64,000 bases of DNA, from positions 3,720,001 to 3,784,000 of the forward strand of contig NZ_AP022579.1 of the NCBI RefSeq assembly GCF_010731295.1, read 5' to 3'. A program made the translations under genes and the position numbers. Positions 53,842-64,000 of this stretch are shown here, one piece after another. The notes below the pieces were generated by a model. The model was given only the letters and a program-made list of their open reading frames with translations, was not told the DNA's origin and searched no databases. The stretch comes from Mycolicibacterium boenickei. GTDB taxonomy: Bacteria; Actinomycetota; Actinomycetes; Mycobacteriales; Mycobacteriaceae. The stretch's first letter is position 1. Every line of letters begins with the position of its first letter.

Positions 53842-54591
53842 ATGAGCAAACTGGAAGGCAAATCAGCGATTGTTGCTGCTGGTGCCAAGAATCTGGGCGG
53901 TCTGATCAGCACGACGTTGGCTGCCAGCGGTGTCAACGTCGCCGTTCACTACAACAGTGCTGCCACCGAGGCCGACGCCGACAAGACCGTGGCGGCGGTG
54001 CAGGACGCGGGCGTCAAGGCCGTCAAGGTGCAGGGTGACCTGACGGTGCCGGCCAACGTCGAGCGACTCTTCGACACGGCAGTCGACGCGTTCGGGAGTG
54101 TCGACATCGCGATCAACACGGTGGGAAAGGTGTTGCGCAAGCCGTTCGTGGAAACCACTGAGGCCGAATACGACTCGATGTTCGACATCAATGCCAAGGC
54201 GGCGTACTTCTTCCTGCAGCAGGCGGGCAAGCGCCTGGCCGACAACGGTTCGGTGGTCACCATCGTGACGGCGCTGCTGGCGGCCTACACCGACGGGTAC
54301 TCGACGTACGCGGGCTCCAAGAGCCCCGTCGAACACTTCACCCGGGCCGCGTCCAAGGAATTCGGGGTCCGCGGCATCAACGTCAACAACGTGGCCCCGG
54401 GCCCGATGGACACGCCGTTCTTCTACCCGCAGGAGACCCCAGAGCGGGTCGAGTTCCACAAGTCGCAGGCCATGGGCAACCGGCTGACCGAGATCACCGA
54501 CATCGCCCCGCTCGTGGTGTTCCTCGCCGGCGAGGGGCACTGGATCAACGGGCAGACCATCTTCGCCAACGGGGGTTACACCACCCGTTAG
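53842..54591 (+). CDS. SDR family oxidoreductase with atypical catalytic residues
   Basis: A 249-residue SDR starting MSKLEGKSAIVAAGAKNLGG; the normal TGxxxGIG loop is altered to AGAKNLGG. The Y-x-x-x-K box is YAGSK. The residue 13 before that Tyr, normally Ser, is Thr (VTALLAA). INTVGK replaces the usual NNAG. The C-terminus GQTIFANGGYTTR is family-like. It faces the LysR gene and ends at a strong bidirectional terminator. Substrate unknown. Confidence 0.85.
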   Translation: MSKLEGKSAIVAAGAKNLGGLISTTLAASGVNVAVHYNSAATEADADKTVAAVQDAGVKAVKVQGDLTVPANVERLFDTAVDAFGSVDIAINTVGKVLRKPFVETTEAEYDSMFDINAKAAYFFLQQAGKRLADNGSVVTIVTALLAAYTDGYSTYAGSKSPVEHFTRAASKEFGVRGINVNNVAPGPMDTPFFYPQETPERVEFHKSQAMGNRLTEITDIAPLVVFLAGEGHWINGQTIFANGGYTTR

Positions 54592-54601
54592 TACGCCGAG
54601 C

Positions 54602-54649
54602 AGACGAAAATGTCCCCGACACGCCAAGCGTGCGGGGACATTTGCGTCT
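54602..54649. terminator. Long bidirectional terminator between SDR and accD6
   Basis: Stem arms AGACG (54602-54606), AAATGTCCCCG (54608-54618) and CACGC (54620-54624) pair with GCGTG (54628-54632), CGGGGACATTT (54633-54643) and CGTCT (54645-54649), with single mismatches and a 3-nt CAA loop. Flanking A and T runs would serve either strand. It ends both the SDR transcript and the FAS-II operon. Confidence 0.85.
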
Positions 54650-54664
54650 TGTCGCGCTGAAGAG

Positions 54665-56086
54665 TTACAGCGGGATGTTCTTGTGACGGCCGCGCCGGTG
54701 CGGGGCCTCGGCCAGGGCCTGGGTCAGCTTGCTGCGGGTGTGGGCCGGATCGATCTTCTCGTCGACCACGCCGATCTCGATGGCGGAATCCACACCGCCG
54801 GCGATCCGCTCGTGCTCGATGGCCAGCTCCTCGTGCAGCGCCTCACGCTCGTGATCCGGGGCGGCGGCCAGCTTGCGCTTGTGCAGGATGCCCACAGCGG
54901 CCTTGGCACCCATCACGGCGACCTCGGCGTCCGGCCAGGCGAACACCTTGGTGGCGTTGAGCGAACGGGAGTTCATCGCGATGTAGGCGCCGCCGTAGAT
55001 CTTGCGGGTCACCAGGGTCACGCGGGGGACCGAGGACTCACCGAAGGCGTGCAGCAGCTTGGCGCCGCGACGCACCACGCCGCCCCACTCCTGGTCCACA
55101 CCGGGCAGGTAGCCCGGAACGTCGACGACGACCACCAGCGGGATGCCGAACGCATCGCACAGCCGCACGAAACGTGCCGACTTCTCGGCGCTTTCGGAGT
55201 TCAGGCAGCCGCCGAGGCGCAGCGGGTTGTTGGCGATGACACCGACCGACCGGCCGGCCAGCCGACCGAGACCGACCACGATGGACGGCGCCCACTTGGC
55301 CTGGAACTCCTCGAACGGCACACCCTCGTCGAGCAGTGCCTCGATGATCGGGTGCACGTCGTAGGCACGCCGGGCCGACTCGGGCATCAGCGCGGCCAGG
55401 TCGGTGTCGCCGGCCTCGGCCTTGCTGCGATCGAAATGGCCCTGCTGGCTGAACAATCCGACCAGGCGACGGCCGCGCTCGTAGGCGTCGAGCTCGTCGT
55501 CGGCGACGATGTGGCACACACCGGATTTCTTGTGGTGGGCGTCCGGACCGCCGAGCGACACCATGTCGACGTCCTCACCGGTGACGCTGCGCACCACGTC
55601 CGGACCGGTGACGAACACCTTGCTGTCCGGGGCCATGATGATGACGTCGGTCAGGGCGGGCCCGTAAGCCGCACCGCCGGCGGCGAATCCGACGACGACC
55701 GAGATCTGCGGGATGTAGCCCGACGCCCGGATCATCGCCTCGAAGACCAGGCCGACCGCGTGCAGCGCCTTGACGCCCTCGGCCAGCCGCGCACCGCCCG
55801 AGTGCCAGATGCCGACGATCGGGCTCTGCTCCTCGATGGCGGTGTCGTAGGCGTTGACGATGTGGGCACAGCCCTCGATACCCATGGCGCCGCCCATCAC
55901 GGTGCCGTCGGTGCAGAACGCAACCGTGCGAACACCGTTGACCGTGCCGGCAGCCGCCAGCACGCCAGAGCGGTCCCGCTCGTGCAGCAGCTCGACGCTG
56001 CCGTCATCGAAGAAGGTCTGCAGGCGCAGCAGCGGGTCGCGGGGGTCGAGCGACTCGGCAGCGGTTTCGGGGGCCATGATCGTCAT
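54665..56086 (-). CDS. accD6: Acyl-CoA carboxylase beta subunit AccD6
   Basis: A 473-residue carboxyltransferase, the same length as M. tuberculosis AccD6. The crotonase-fold halves are visible: GIWHSGGARLAEGV with VVGFAAGGAAYGPALTD in the first, and VPGYLPGVDQEWGG with SLNATKVFAWPDAEVAVMG in the second. AAAGGAG lies 7 nt before the ATG. It carboxylates acetyl-CoA to malonyl-CoA with an alpha biotin subunit encoded elsewhere, supplying FAS-II. It is the last gene of the fabD operon. Confidence 0.95.
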   Translation of the reverse strand: MTIMAPETAAESLDPRDPLLRLQTFFDDGSVELLHERDRSGVLAAAGTVNGVRTVAFCTDGTVMGGAMGIEGCAHIVNAYDTAIEEQSPIVGIWHSGGARLAEGVKALHAVGLVFEAMIRASGYIPQISVVVGFAAGGAAYGPALTDVIIMAPDSKVFVTGPDVVRSVTGEDVDMVSLGGPDAHHKKSGVCHIVADDELDAYERGRRLVGLFSQQGHFDRSKAEAGDTDLAALMPESARRAYDVHPIIEALLDEGVPFEEFQAKWAPSIVVGLGRLAGRSVGVIANNPLRLGGCLNSESAEKSARFVRLCDAFGIPLVVVVDVPGYLPGVDQEWGGVVRRGAKLLHAFGESSVPRVTLVTRKIYGGAYIAMNSRSLNATKVFAWPDAEVAVMGAKAAVGILHKRKLAAAPDHEREALHEELAIEHERIAGGVDSAIEIGVVDEKIDPAHTRSKLTQALAEAPHRRGRHKNIPL

Positions 56087-56118
56087 TTAGGTCTCCTTTG
56101 AGGGAAAGCTCTGGAAGC

Positions 56119-57372
56119 TCAGTACTTTCCGAAGGCGAGCGCGACGTTGTGCCCACCGAATCCGAACGAATTGTTGATTGCGTACTTGAAATCACCCTGC
56201 CGCGGCTCACCGGCGACAACGTCCAGATCGATCTCCGGATCGAGGTTCTGCAGGTTGCGCGTCGCAGGGATGACGCCGTCGCGCAATGCCAGCACGGTAA
56301 GGATGGACTCCACCGCACCGACCGCACCGACGGAGTGGCCCAGCGCCGCCTTGGGCGCATAGACCGCGGGCTTGTGTCCCGCCATCGCGTTGTTGATCGC
56401 CTTGCCCTCGGCCACATCGCCGACGCTGGTGCCGGTGGCATGCGCGTTGACGTGGTCGATGTCGCTGGGCTGCAGACCCGCCAGCTGAATGGCCCGGGTC
56501 ATGGCGTGACCGGCCTGCTCGCCGTTGGGGTCCGGCGCGACGATGTGATAGCCGTCCGAGGTGACGCTGGCCCCCATGATGCGGCCCAGGATGTTGGCGC
56601 CACGTGCCTTGGCATGCTCCTCGGTCTCGATGACCATCAGGGCGCCGCCCTCGCCGAAGACGAATCCGTTGCGATCCTTGTCGAAGGGCTTGCAGGCGCC
56701 TTCGGGGTCGTCGTTGGAGTTGGACAGCACGATGCGCATCTGCGCGAAGCCGGCGATCGGCACGGCTTCGATCTTGGTTTCCACGCCACCACAGATCGCG
56801 ATGTCGGCCTCACCGAGCACGATCTGGCGCCAGGCGTTGGCGATGGCTTCCGAACCCGAGGCGCAGGCCGAGATCGAGGTACACACCCCGGCCTTGGCCT
56901 TGCGCTCGAGTCCGATGGCGGCCGCCGCGCCGTTGGGCATGTACATCTGCACCACCAGCGGCGACACGGCGCGCAGGCCCTTGGCCCGCATGCCGTCGTA
57001 AGCGAACACAAGCTCCTCGGCGGAACCGAGACCGGTGCCGATGGAGACCATGAGACGGCGGACATCGACGTCGGGGGAGCCCGCATTGGCCCACACCCGA
57101 CGGCCGATGACCGTCGACATCTTCTGCAAATATGACAGCCGGCGCAGTTCGACCCGCGTCAGCTCATGATCGAAGTCCTCGAGCAGATGGCCGCCGATGC
57201 GAACCGGCAGGTCGTACTCGTCGACGAACGAATCAGTGAGCTTGCGGATGCCGCTCTGCCCGTCTAGCAGCTTCTTCCAGGTGCTTTCAGCATCGGTTGC
57301 CAGCGCCGTTGACATGGCTACGCCGGTGACAACCACATTGGGAAGACCATTCCCAGTGGACAATCCCGCCAT
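56119..57372 (-). CDS. kasB: Beta-ketoacyl-ACP synthase KasB
   Basis: A 417-residue KAS II enzyme. The catalytic Cys170 lies in SACASGSE, His311 in NAHATGT, Lys341, and His346 in [10 protein letters not shown]. It extends meromycolate chains to full length by condensing acyl-AcpM with malonyl-AcpM. It follows kasA by 84 bp holding a stem-loop and has only a weak purine-rich Shine-Dalgarno sequence (GGAAGGGAAGAA) about 10 nt from the ATG. Confidence 0.95.
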   Translation of the reverse strand: MAGLSTGNGLPNVVVTGVAMSTALATDAESTWKKLLDGQSGIRKLTDSFVDEYDLPVRIGGHLLEDFDHELTRVELRRLSYLQKMSTVIGRRVWANAGSPDVDVRRLMVSIGTGLGSAEELVFAYDGMRAKGLRAVSPLVVQMYMPNGAAAAIGLERKAKAGVCTSISACASGSEAIANAWRQIVLGEADIAICGGVETKIEAVPIAGFAQMRIVLSNSNDDPEGACKPFDKDRNGFVFGEGGALMVIETEEHAKARGANILGRIMGASVTSDGYHIVAPDPNGEQAGHAMTRAIQLAGLQPSDIDHVNAHATGTSVGDVAEGKAINNAMAGHKPAVYAPKAALGHSVGAVGAVESILTVLALRDGVIPATRNLQNLDPEIDLDVVAGEPRQGDFKYAINNSFGFGGHNVALAFGKY

Positions 57373-57406
57373 ATTTGCTGTGTTCTTCCCTTCCGTGTTT
57401 ACCTTC

Positions 57407-57434
57407 CGGCGCCACCTGCTGTCAGGCGGCGCCG
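57407..57434 (-). other. Stem-loop between kasA and kasB
   Basis: CGGCGCC (57407-57413) pairs with GGCGCCG (57428-57434), a 7-bp GC stem with a 14-nt loop, 23 nt after the kasA stop in transcript direction. It has no U-tract. It may tune the kasA/kasB ratio by partial termination, RNA stability or processing. Confidence 0.5.
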
Positions 57435-57456
57435 ATCAGGCTCGGGTTGCCCGACC

Positions 57457-58707
57457 TCAGTACTTACCGAAGGCCAGGGCCACATTGTGGCCGCCGAAAC
57501 CGAACGAGTTGTTGATGGCGTACTTGTAGTCGCCATAACGAGGCTCGCCCGCAACCACATCGAGATCGATCTCAGGATCAGGTGTCTCGTAGTTAAGCGT
57601 CGGGGGGATGACCCCGTCGCGCAACGCGAGCACAGTCAGCACCGACTCCAGTGCACCGACTGCGCCGATCGAGTGACCCAGCGCCGACTTTGGCGCGTAG
57701 ACCGCGGCGCCCTGACATCCGGCAACCCGGATGGCATTGGCCTCGGCGGTGTCACCGATCGGAGTGGCCGTGCCGTGGGCATTGACGTGGTCAATGTCCT
57801 TGGCGTCCAGCCCGGCGGTCTCCAGTGCGCGCTTCATAGCGGCACCGGCGCGAACGCCGTTGTCGGCCGGAGCGACCATGTGGAACGCGTCCGAGGTGAT
57901 GCCGGCACCCATCAGGCGGGCCAGCGGCTTGGCGCCACGGGCCAGGGCATGCTCCTCGGTCTCGATGATCATCATCGCGCCGGCCTCGCCGAACACGAAT
58001 CCGTCGCGGTCCTTGTCGAACGGCCGCGACGCACCCGCGGGGTCGTCGTTGCGCGTCGACATGGCGCGCATCATCGAGAACGCCGCGATCGGCAGCGCCT
58101 CGATGCCGCCTTCCACGCCACCGACGACGGCGAAGTCCGCGTCGCCCATGACGATCTGGCGCCAGCCGTGGGCGATGGCCTCAGACCCCGACGAACACGC
58201 CGACACCGGAGTGATGACCCCGGCGCGGGCGCCGAGCTCAAGACCGGCGACTGCGGCCGCACCGTTGGGCATGATCATCTGAACGGCGAGCGGGCTGACC
58301 TTGCGGATGCCGCCCTCGTTCATCGCGTCGTAGGTCTCGACGATCTTCTCGCCACCGCCGAGGCCCGTGCCGATCACGACGGCGAACCGATCGGGATCGA
58401 CCTCGGGCGCACCTGCGTTTTTCCACAGCCGGCGGGCCAGCACCAGTGACATGCGCTGCACGTAGGAGTTACGGCGCAGCTCGATGCGGGTCAGGTGACC
58501 GTCGATGTCGTCCACCAGGTGGCCACCGATACGCACCGGAAGGTCCCACTTGGTGACGAAGTCGTCGGTCAACTCACGGATGCCGCTGTCTCCGGCCAGG
58601 AGGCCCTTCCACGTGCTCTCGATGTCAGCAGCGAGCGCCGTGGTTGCCTCCACGGCGGTCACCACGACGTTCGGGAAGCCTCCGTTAGCAGTGGAAGGTT
58701 TGCTCAT
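57457..58707 (-). CDS. kasA: Beta-ketoacyl-ACP synthase KasA
   Basis: A 416-residue KAS I/II enzyme of FAS-II. The catalytic residues fall exactly where known for KasA: Cys171 (SACSSGSE), His311 (NAHGTAT), Lys340 and His345 ([10 protein letters not shown]). It performs early elongation of meromycolate on AcpM and is essential in mycobacteria. Its ATG overlaps the acpM stop (58704-58707). Confidence 0.96.
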   Translation of the reverse strand: MSKPSTANGGFPNVVVTAVEATTALAADIESTWKGLLAGDSGIRELTDDFVTKWDLPVRIGGHLVDDIDGHLTRIELRRNSYVQRMSLVLARRLWKNAGAPEVDPDRFAVVIGTGLGGGEKIVETYDAMNEGGIRKVSPLAVQMIMPNGAAAVAGLELGARAGVITPVSACSSGSEAIAHGWRQIVMGDADFAVVGGVEGGIEALPIAAFSMMRAMSTRNDDPAGASRPFDKDRDGFVFGEAGAMMIIETEEHALARGAKPLARLMGAGITSDAFHMVAPADNGVRAGAAMKRALETAGLDAKDIDHVNAHGTATPIGDTAEANAIRVAGCQGAAVYAPKSALGHSIGAVGALESVLTVLALRDGVIPPTLNYETPDPEIDLDVVAGEPRYGDYKYAINNSFGFGGHNVALAFGKY

Positions 58708-59000
58708 TCCGAGCCAAACTTCTCGCGCAGGGCGGCGGCAGCCTCGGGGTTCTCTTCCTCGAGCTTCTGGATGTAGGAGACGACGTCACCAACGGTGCGC
58801 AGGCCGGCCAGATCCTCATCGGGGATCTTCACGCCGTACTTGTCCTCGGTCTGAACCGCGATCTCCACCATCGACAGCGAGTCGATGTCCAGGTCGTCGA
58901 CGAACGACTTCTCCGGGGTCACCTCAGACGGCTCGATGCCGGTGACCTCTTCGATGATCTCGGCGAGACCGGCGATGATTTCTTCCTGACTGGCGGCCAC
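58704..59000 (-). CDS. acpM: Meromycolate extension acyl carrier protein AcpM
   Basis: A 98-residue ACP. The 4'-phosphopantetheine site Ser41 lies in [12 protein letters not shown]. The GTG at 59000 follows AAGGAG by 5 nt; longer in-frame starts are not supported. The C-terminal extension ends at ALREKFGSE and is about 17 residues shorter than the 115-residue M. tuberculosis AcpM, like the short form of fast growers. It carries growing meromycolate chains. Confidence 0.95.
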   Translation of the reverse strand: MAASQEEIIAGLAEIIEEVTGIEPSEVTPEKSFVDDLDIDSLSMVEIAVQTEDKYGVKIPDEDLAGLRTVGDVVSYIQKLEEENPEAAAALREKFGSE

Positions 59001-59091
59001 AATGGCTCCTTCTTGTTGTTGAAAGCGCCCTCCGGGTGCGGAGGACAATTCGGGACGTTCGGTAGGTACTGCTATTCGGTTGTCGGCGGAC

Positions 59092-60024
59092 TTACAGCTC
59101 GTCCAAGCCGTCCAGATCGGCGGGGGCCTTGACCGCGCGGGTCGGCGTGCCCTTCAGTTCGCGCTTCGCGATGCCGACCAGGGTGCCCGCCGGCGGGAAC
59201 TCGACGATCCCGGCGCGCTCGGCGCCGGAGAAACGGTCTCGCATGGTGGCGGTGCACAGATCCCAGCGCACCGGCTTGGTCAGCTGAGACACCAGCTTCT
59301 CCATCGCATCGGCGGCCGAGGCGACCGGCTGGCCGTCCGCATTCGACAGAAGTGTCGCGGTCGGCTCGGAGGTCGTTACAGATGCGGCGGCGGCCGCGTA
59401 GCCCTCCAGCGCGGAAGCCATGTAGTGGGTGTGGAACGCGCCTGCGGTCGCCAGCTGACGAACGCGGGCCTTGGCCGGCGGATCCTCGGCGAGCTTCTCC
59501 AGCGCGGCGATCGCGCCGGCGGCCACGATCTGGCCGGCCGCGTTGCGGTTGGCGGGCACCAGGTCAAGCGACTCAAGCCGGGCCAGGACCTCGGCCTCGT
59601 CGCCACCGAGCACCGCCGACATGCCGGTCGGCTCGACGGCGCAGGCCTTGGCCATCTCGGCGCCACGGGTGGCGGCCAGCTTGACCGCGTCGTCGGCGGA
59701 GATGACGCCCGCGATGGCGTAGGCGGCGATCTCGCCGACCGAATGGCCGGCCACGATGGTCTCAGCGGTCTCGGGCACGCCGCGCTTGGTCAGTTCCTCA
59801 TAGGCCAGCAGCGTGGCGGCCACCACCAGGGGCTGGGTCACCGCGGTATCGGTGATCTCCTCTGCGGTGGCGGTGGTTCCCAGACGCGCCAGATCCAGGC
59901 CGCTGATCTGCGACCACGTGGCGAGGCGATCGGCGGCACCGGGCAGCTCCAGCCAAGCGGAGAGCATTCCGGGTGTCTGCGATCCCTGTCCGGGGGCAAG
60001 CAATGCGAGCACGGGTTGAGGCAC
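59092..60024 (-). CDS. fabD: Malonyl-CoA:AcpM transacylase
   Basis: A 310-residue MCAT. It starts with GTG and APGQGSQTPGM. The nucleophile Ser95 lies in GHSVGE. His198 lies in GAFHTHYM. It transfers malonyl from CoA to AcpM. It is first in the fabD-acpM-kasA-kasB-accD6 operon, downstream of the MabR-type operator. The 91 bp between it and acpM show only the acpM ribosome binding site. Confidence 0.94.
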   Translation of the reverse strand: MPQPVLALLAPGQGSQTPGMLSAWLELPGAADRLATWSQISGLDLARLGTTATAEEITDTAVTQPLVVAATLLAYEELTKRGVPETAETIVAGHSVGEIAAYAIAGVISADDAVKLAATRGAEMAKACAVEPTGMSAVLGGDEAEVLARLESLDLVPANRNAAGQIVAAGAIAALEKLAEDPPAKARVRQLATAGAFHTHYMASALEGYAAAAASVTTSEPTATLLSNADGQPVASAADAMEKLVSQLTKPVRWDLCTATMRDRFSGAERAGIVEFPPAGTLVGIAKRELKGTPTRAVKAPADLDGLDEL

Positions 60025-60051
60025 GTCATTAAGAGAACACTGTGAAGATGG

Positions 60052-60111
60052 TTTTGTGGGGTGTAAGAGATTATGAACCTTGTCTTATGTTTTTGTAGGT
60101 TCCCCACAAAA
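60052..60111. promoter_or_regulatory. MabR-type operator region upstream of fabD
   Basis: TTTTGT (60091-60096), 9 nt, ACAAAA (60106-60111) is the inverted repeat reported for MabR binding at the mycobacterial fasII promoter. A further half-site TTTTGTGGGG (60052-60061) is perfectly complementary over 10 bp to CCCCACAAAA (60102-60111), 40 nt apart. TAATCT on the minus strand (60074-60069) is a possible -10 for the operon. Confidence 0.8.
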
Positions 60112-60184
60112 GTGCATGTGATGCGACGTCGCCTTCACCGCAGCGAAATATGTCACTCCCGCTCAGATGTCCGGTGAGCCCGGT

Positions 60185-61468
60185 TCAGGCTCGTTGTCTG
60201 GAGGCATGAGCCGGGCGAATCGCCGGTATCACCGTCGTTCCGGCATCGGGCGTGCTCGGCTGGTATGCCTGTTTGCTCAATCTGCCGACCGTGGACGCGA
60301 CGCGCAGCACGTAGGCGTCCCGCGGCACGGCCGGATCGCGGCCGGTGAAGTCGCCGATCCGTTTCAGGCGGTAGCGCACGGTGTTTGGATGAACGAACAA
60401 TTTGCGAGCACAAGCTTCTATCGCGCCCCCGGAATCCAGGAACGCGTCGAGGGTCTCGGTGAGTGCGGGCCCGGCATCGGCCAACGGGCGCATGACCTCG
60501 GTTTCCAGTGCCGCGATCGCGGTCGCGTCGCCCAGTAGGGCCCGTTCGGGCAACAGCTCGCGCGCCGATACCGGACGAGGTGCGCCGGGCCAGCCGGCCA
60601 CCGCGTTCATCCCGGAGATCGCCTCGGTGGCGCTGCGGTGGGCGGCCGTCAACGTCGGGGAGGTCGGGCCGACCACGACCGGGCCGTCGGCGAACACCGA
60701 CAGCAGGTCCCCGAGAAACCGATCCGTTGCTGACAGCGGACCCGACACGATCGTGATGAGCCAGGTGCCGTGCACATCTGACAGGGCCGCCCGGTCGTTG
60801 CGCTTCACGACCTCGTGGATGTCGTCGCGGGCCAGATCCAACCGGTCCTGTCGCGGCAGCCCGACGATCACCGTGGCCGGGGCAGTGGCATCCCAGTTCA
60901 GCGCCGCCGCCTGGGACTGCAGCTCAGGTCCGCTGTCGCCGCGCACCACGGCGTCGACGACATTGGCCTCCATCCGCAGATCCCAGGCACCCCGGGCCTC
61001 GGCCTGATCGGCGTAGGCGCTGGCCGCCGCGAACGCCAGGTCCCGGCTGTAGCGCAGGATGCCCGCGGTCAGTGCGTTGAGCTGTTCCTCGGACCGGGCC
61101 AGCATCGGCACCACTTCTTCGAAGAATTCCATCGAGGTCCGCACCATCTCGACCGACTGGCGCAGCGCGATGCGGCGGCGGAGGTCCTGGGGCACCACCT
61201 CGAAGGCCTGCGCGGTGTAGCTGACGTCGCTTTCCGGATCCCGCATCCATTCGACGAAGTTGACGACGGCGGTCTGCACCACCAGCTGCACACTGGCCCG
61301 CTGCGACGCGTCGAGGTCGGAGAAGAAGTCCAGGCGCTCGGCCATGGCGTGCACGGCCTCGGTGGCCAACCGGCCGGAATACTGTTTCAACCGGCGCAGC
61401 GTCGAGTCGGGCACGCTCTCGAGGACCTCGACGGTCGACTTCGGCGGTACGAACCGCTTGTCCGGCAT
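60185..61468 (-). CDS. mabR: PucR-family regulator of FAS-II, MabR
   Basis: A 427-residue regulator directly upstream of fabD in transcript direction. The N-terminal and middle domains are helical and of the CdaR-like type. The C-terminal PucR helix-turn-helix is at about 365-395 (IEACARKLFVHPNTVRYRLKRIGDF). Position, length and strand match Rv2242/MabR, which represses or modulates the fasII operon in response to long acyl-CoA. The operator with its TTTTGT-N9-ACAAAA repeat lies in the 160-bp gap to fabD. Confidence 0.88.
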   Translation of the reverse strand: MPDKRFVPPKSTVEVLESVPDSTLRRLKQYSGRLATEAVHAMAERLDFFSDLDASQRASVQLVVQTAVVNFVEWMRDPESDVSYTAQAFEVVPQDLRRRIALRQSVEMVRTSMEFFEEVVPMLARSEEQLNALTAGILRYSRDLAFAAASAYADQAEARGAWDLRMEANVVDAVVRGDSGPELQSQAAALNWDATAPATVIVGLPRQDRLDLARDDIHEVVKRNDRAALSDVHGTWLITIVSGPLSATDRFLGDLLSVFADGPVVVGPTSPTLTAAHRSATEAISGMNAVAGWPGAPRPVSARELLPERALLGDATAIAALETEVMRPLADAGPALTETLDAFLDSGGAIEACARKLFVHPNTVRYRLKRIGDFTGRDPAVPRDAYVLRVASTVGRLSKQAYQPSTPDAGTTVIPAIRPAHASRQRA

Positions 61469-61520
61469 TCCTAAAAGCTACGCCACTTTTCTGGTGGATT
61501 CCTCCAAGCGCACTCCCGGC

Positions 61521-61554
61521 GGGCGGTCACTCCTTCTCATAAGAGCGACCGCCC
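61521..61554 (-). terminator. Hairpin after aceE
   Basis: GGGCGGTC (61521-61528) pairs with GACCGCCC (61547-61554), an 8-bp stem with an 18-nt loop, 16 nt beyond the aceE stop. It separates aceE from the mabR transcript. No strong U-tract. Confidence 0.6.
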
Positions 61555-61569
61555 GACCGGAGAACTCGG

Positions 61570-63999
<2,430 letters not shown>

Positions 64000-64000
64000 C

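Noticed and set aside
54683..56101. 472-codon plus-strand frame opposite accD6
   Set aside because: Mirror frame of a highly conserved gene; the translation is low-complexity.
56119..58707. kasA-kasB similarity as a possible recent duplication or repeat
   Set aside because: The two paralogues are an ancient, conserved pair in mycobacteria and differ in many residues; this is not a local event.

Overview
The window is high-GC actinobacterial DNA, almost certainly from a fast-growing Mycolicibacterium-type mycobacterium. The clearest marker is the right end: aceE, a MabR-type PucR regulator, then fabD-acpM-kasA-kasB-accD6 (FAS-II, mycolic acid elongation). Next come glpD, a TetR regulator, an AGPS-like flavoprotein and diacylglycerol kinase, and further left mscR with its MBL-fold partner. 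From memory this is the mirror image of the M. tuberculosis Rv2241-Rv2260 order. Leaderless starts, TANNNT -10 elements and ATGA/GTGA stop-start overlaps are also typical of mycobacteria. I see no tRNA, rRNA, IS element, phage or CRISPR array. No gene-free stretch exceeds 300 bases.

Layout. 1-2.4 kb: universal stress protein (cut by the window edge), secreted DUF4185 protein, DUF1918 protein. 2.5-9.0 kb: flavodoxin-fold reductase, then a tightly overlapping peptide-type ABC importer operon ending in an SDR. 9.1-14.5 kb: a secreted protein, a second DUF4185 protein, an SDR, a DapB-like dehydrogenase and an Hsp70-like membrane protein with a Pro/Thr-rich tail. 14.5-26.9 kb: nine co-directional, largely overlapping genes (three-subunit molybdenum hydroxylase, OYE, ACMSD-type amidohydrolase, cupin, dihydroxypyridine-hydroxylase-like monooxygenase, MFS, ALDH) facing a GAF/PucR regulator across a short AT-rich promoter with an inverted-repeat operator. 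This is the best candidate for an undescribed catabolic system. 27-31.5 kb: TetR-SDR pair with a perfect 17-bp palindrome, an IlvX-like ThDP enzyme, a SABATH-type methyltransferase and a LapA-like membrane protein. 31.5-42 kb: SHOCT protein, StyA-like monooxygenase, GH5-like lipoprotein, MBL-mscR, an unknown helical protein, a serine hydrolase, DUF3145, a secreted protein and a third DUF4185 protein. 42-47 kb: SDR-patatin-BVMO operon divergent from TetR-esterase. 47-54.6 kb: the glycerol-phosphate/lipid cluster, then a DUF2235 hydrolase, a LysR regulator and an SDR. 54.6-64 kb: the FAS-II operon, its regulator and aceE.

How the genes may work together. AceE feeds acetyl units. AccD6 makes malonyl-CoA, FabD loads AcpM, and KasA/KasB elongate meromycolate. 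A TTTTGT-N9-ACAAAA site upstream of fabD matches the reported MabR operator. GlpD, DagK and the AGPS-like enzyme form a glycerolipid node. The 14.5-25 kb operon looks like uptake plus oxidation of an aromatic or N-heteroaromatic acid or aldehyde. The 42-47 kb block looks like alcohol to ketone to ester/lactone to hydrolysis. Function calls rest on motifs and remembered family sequences; no database search was run.
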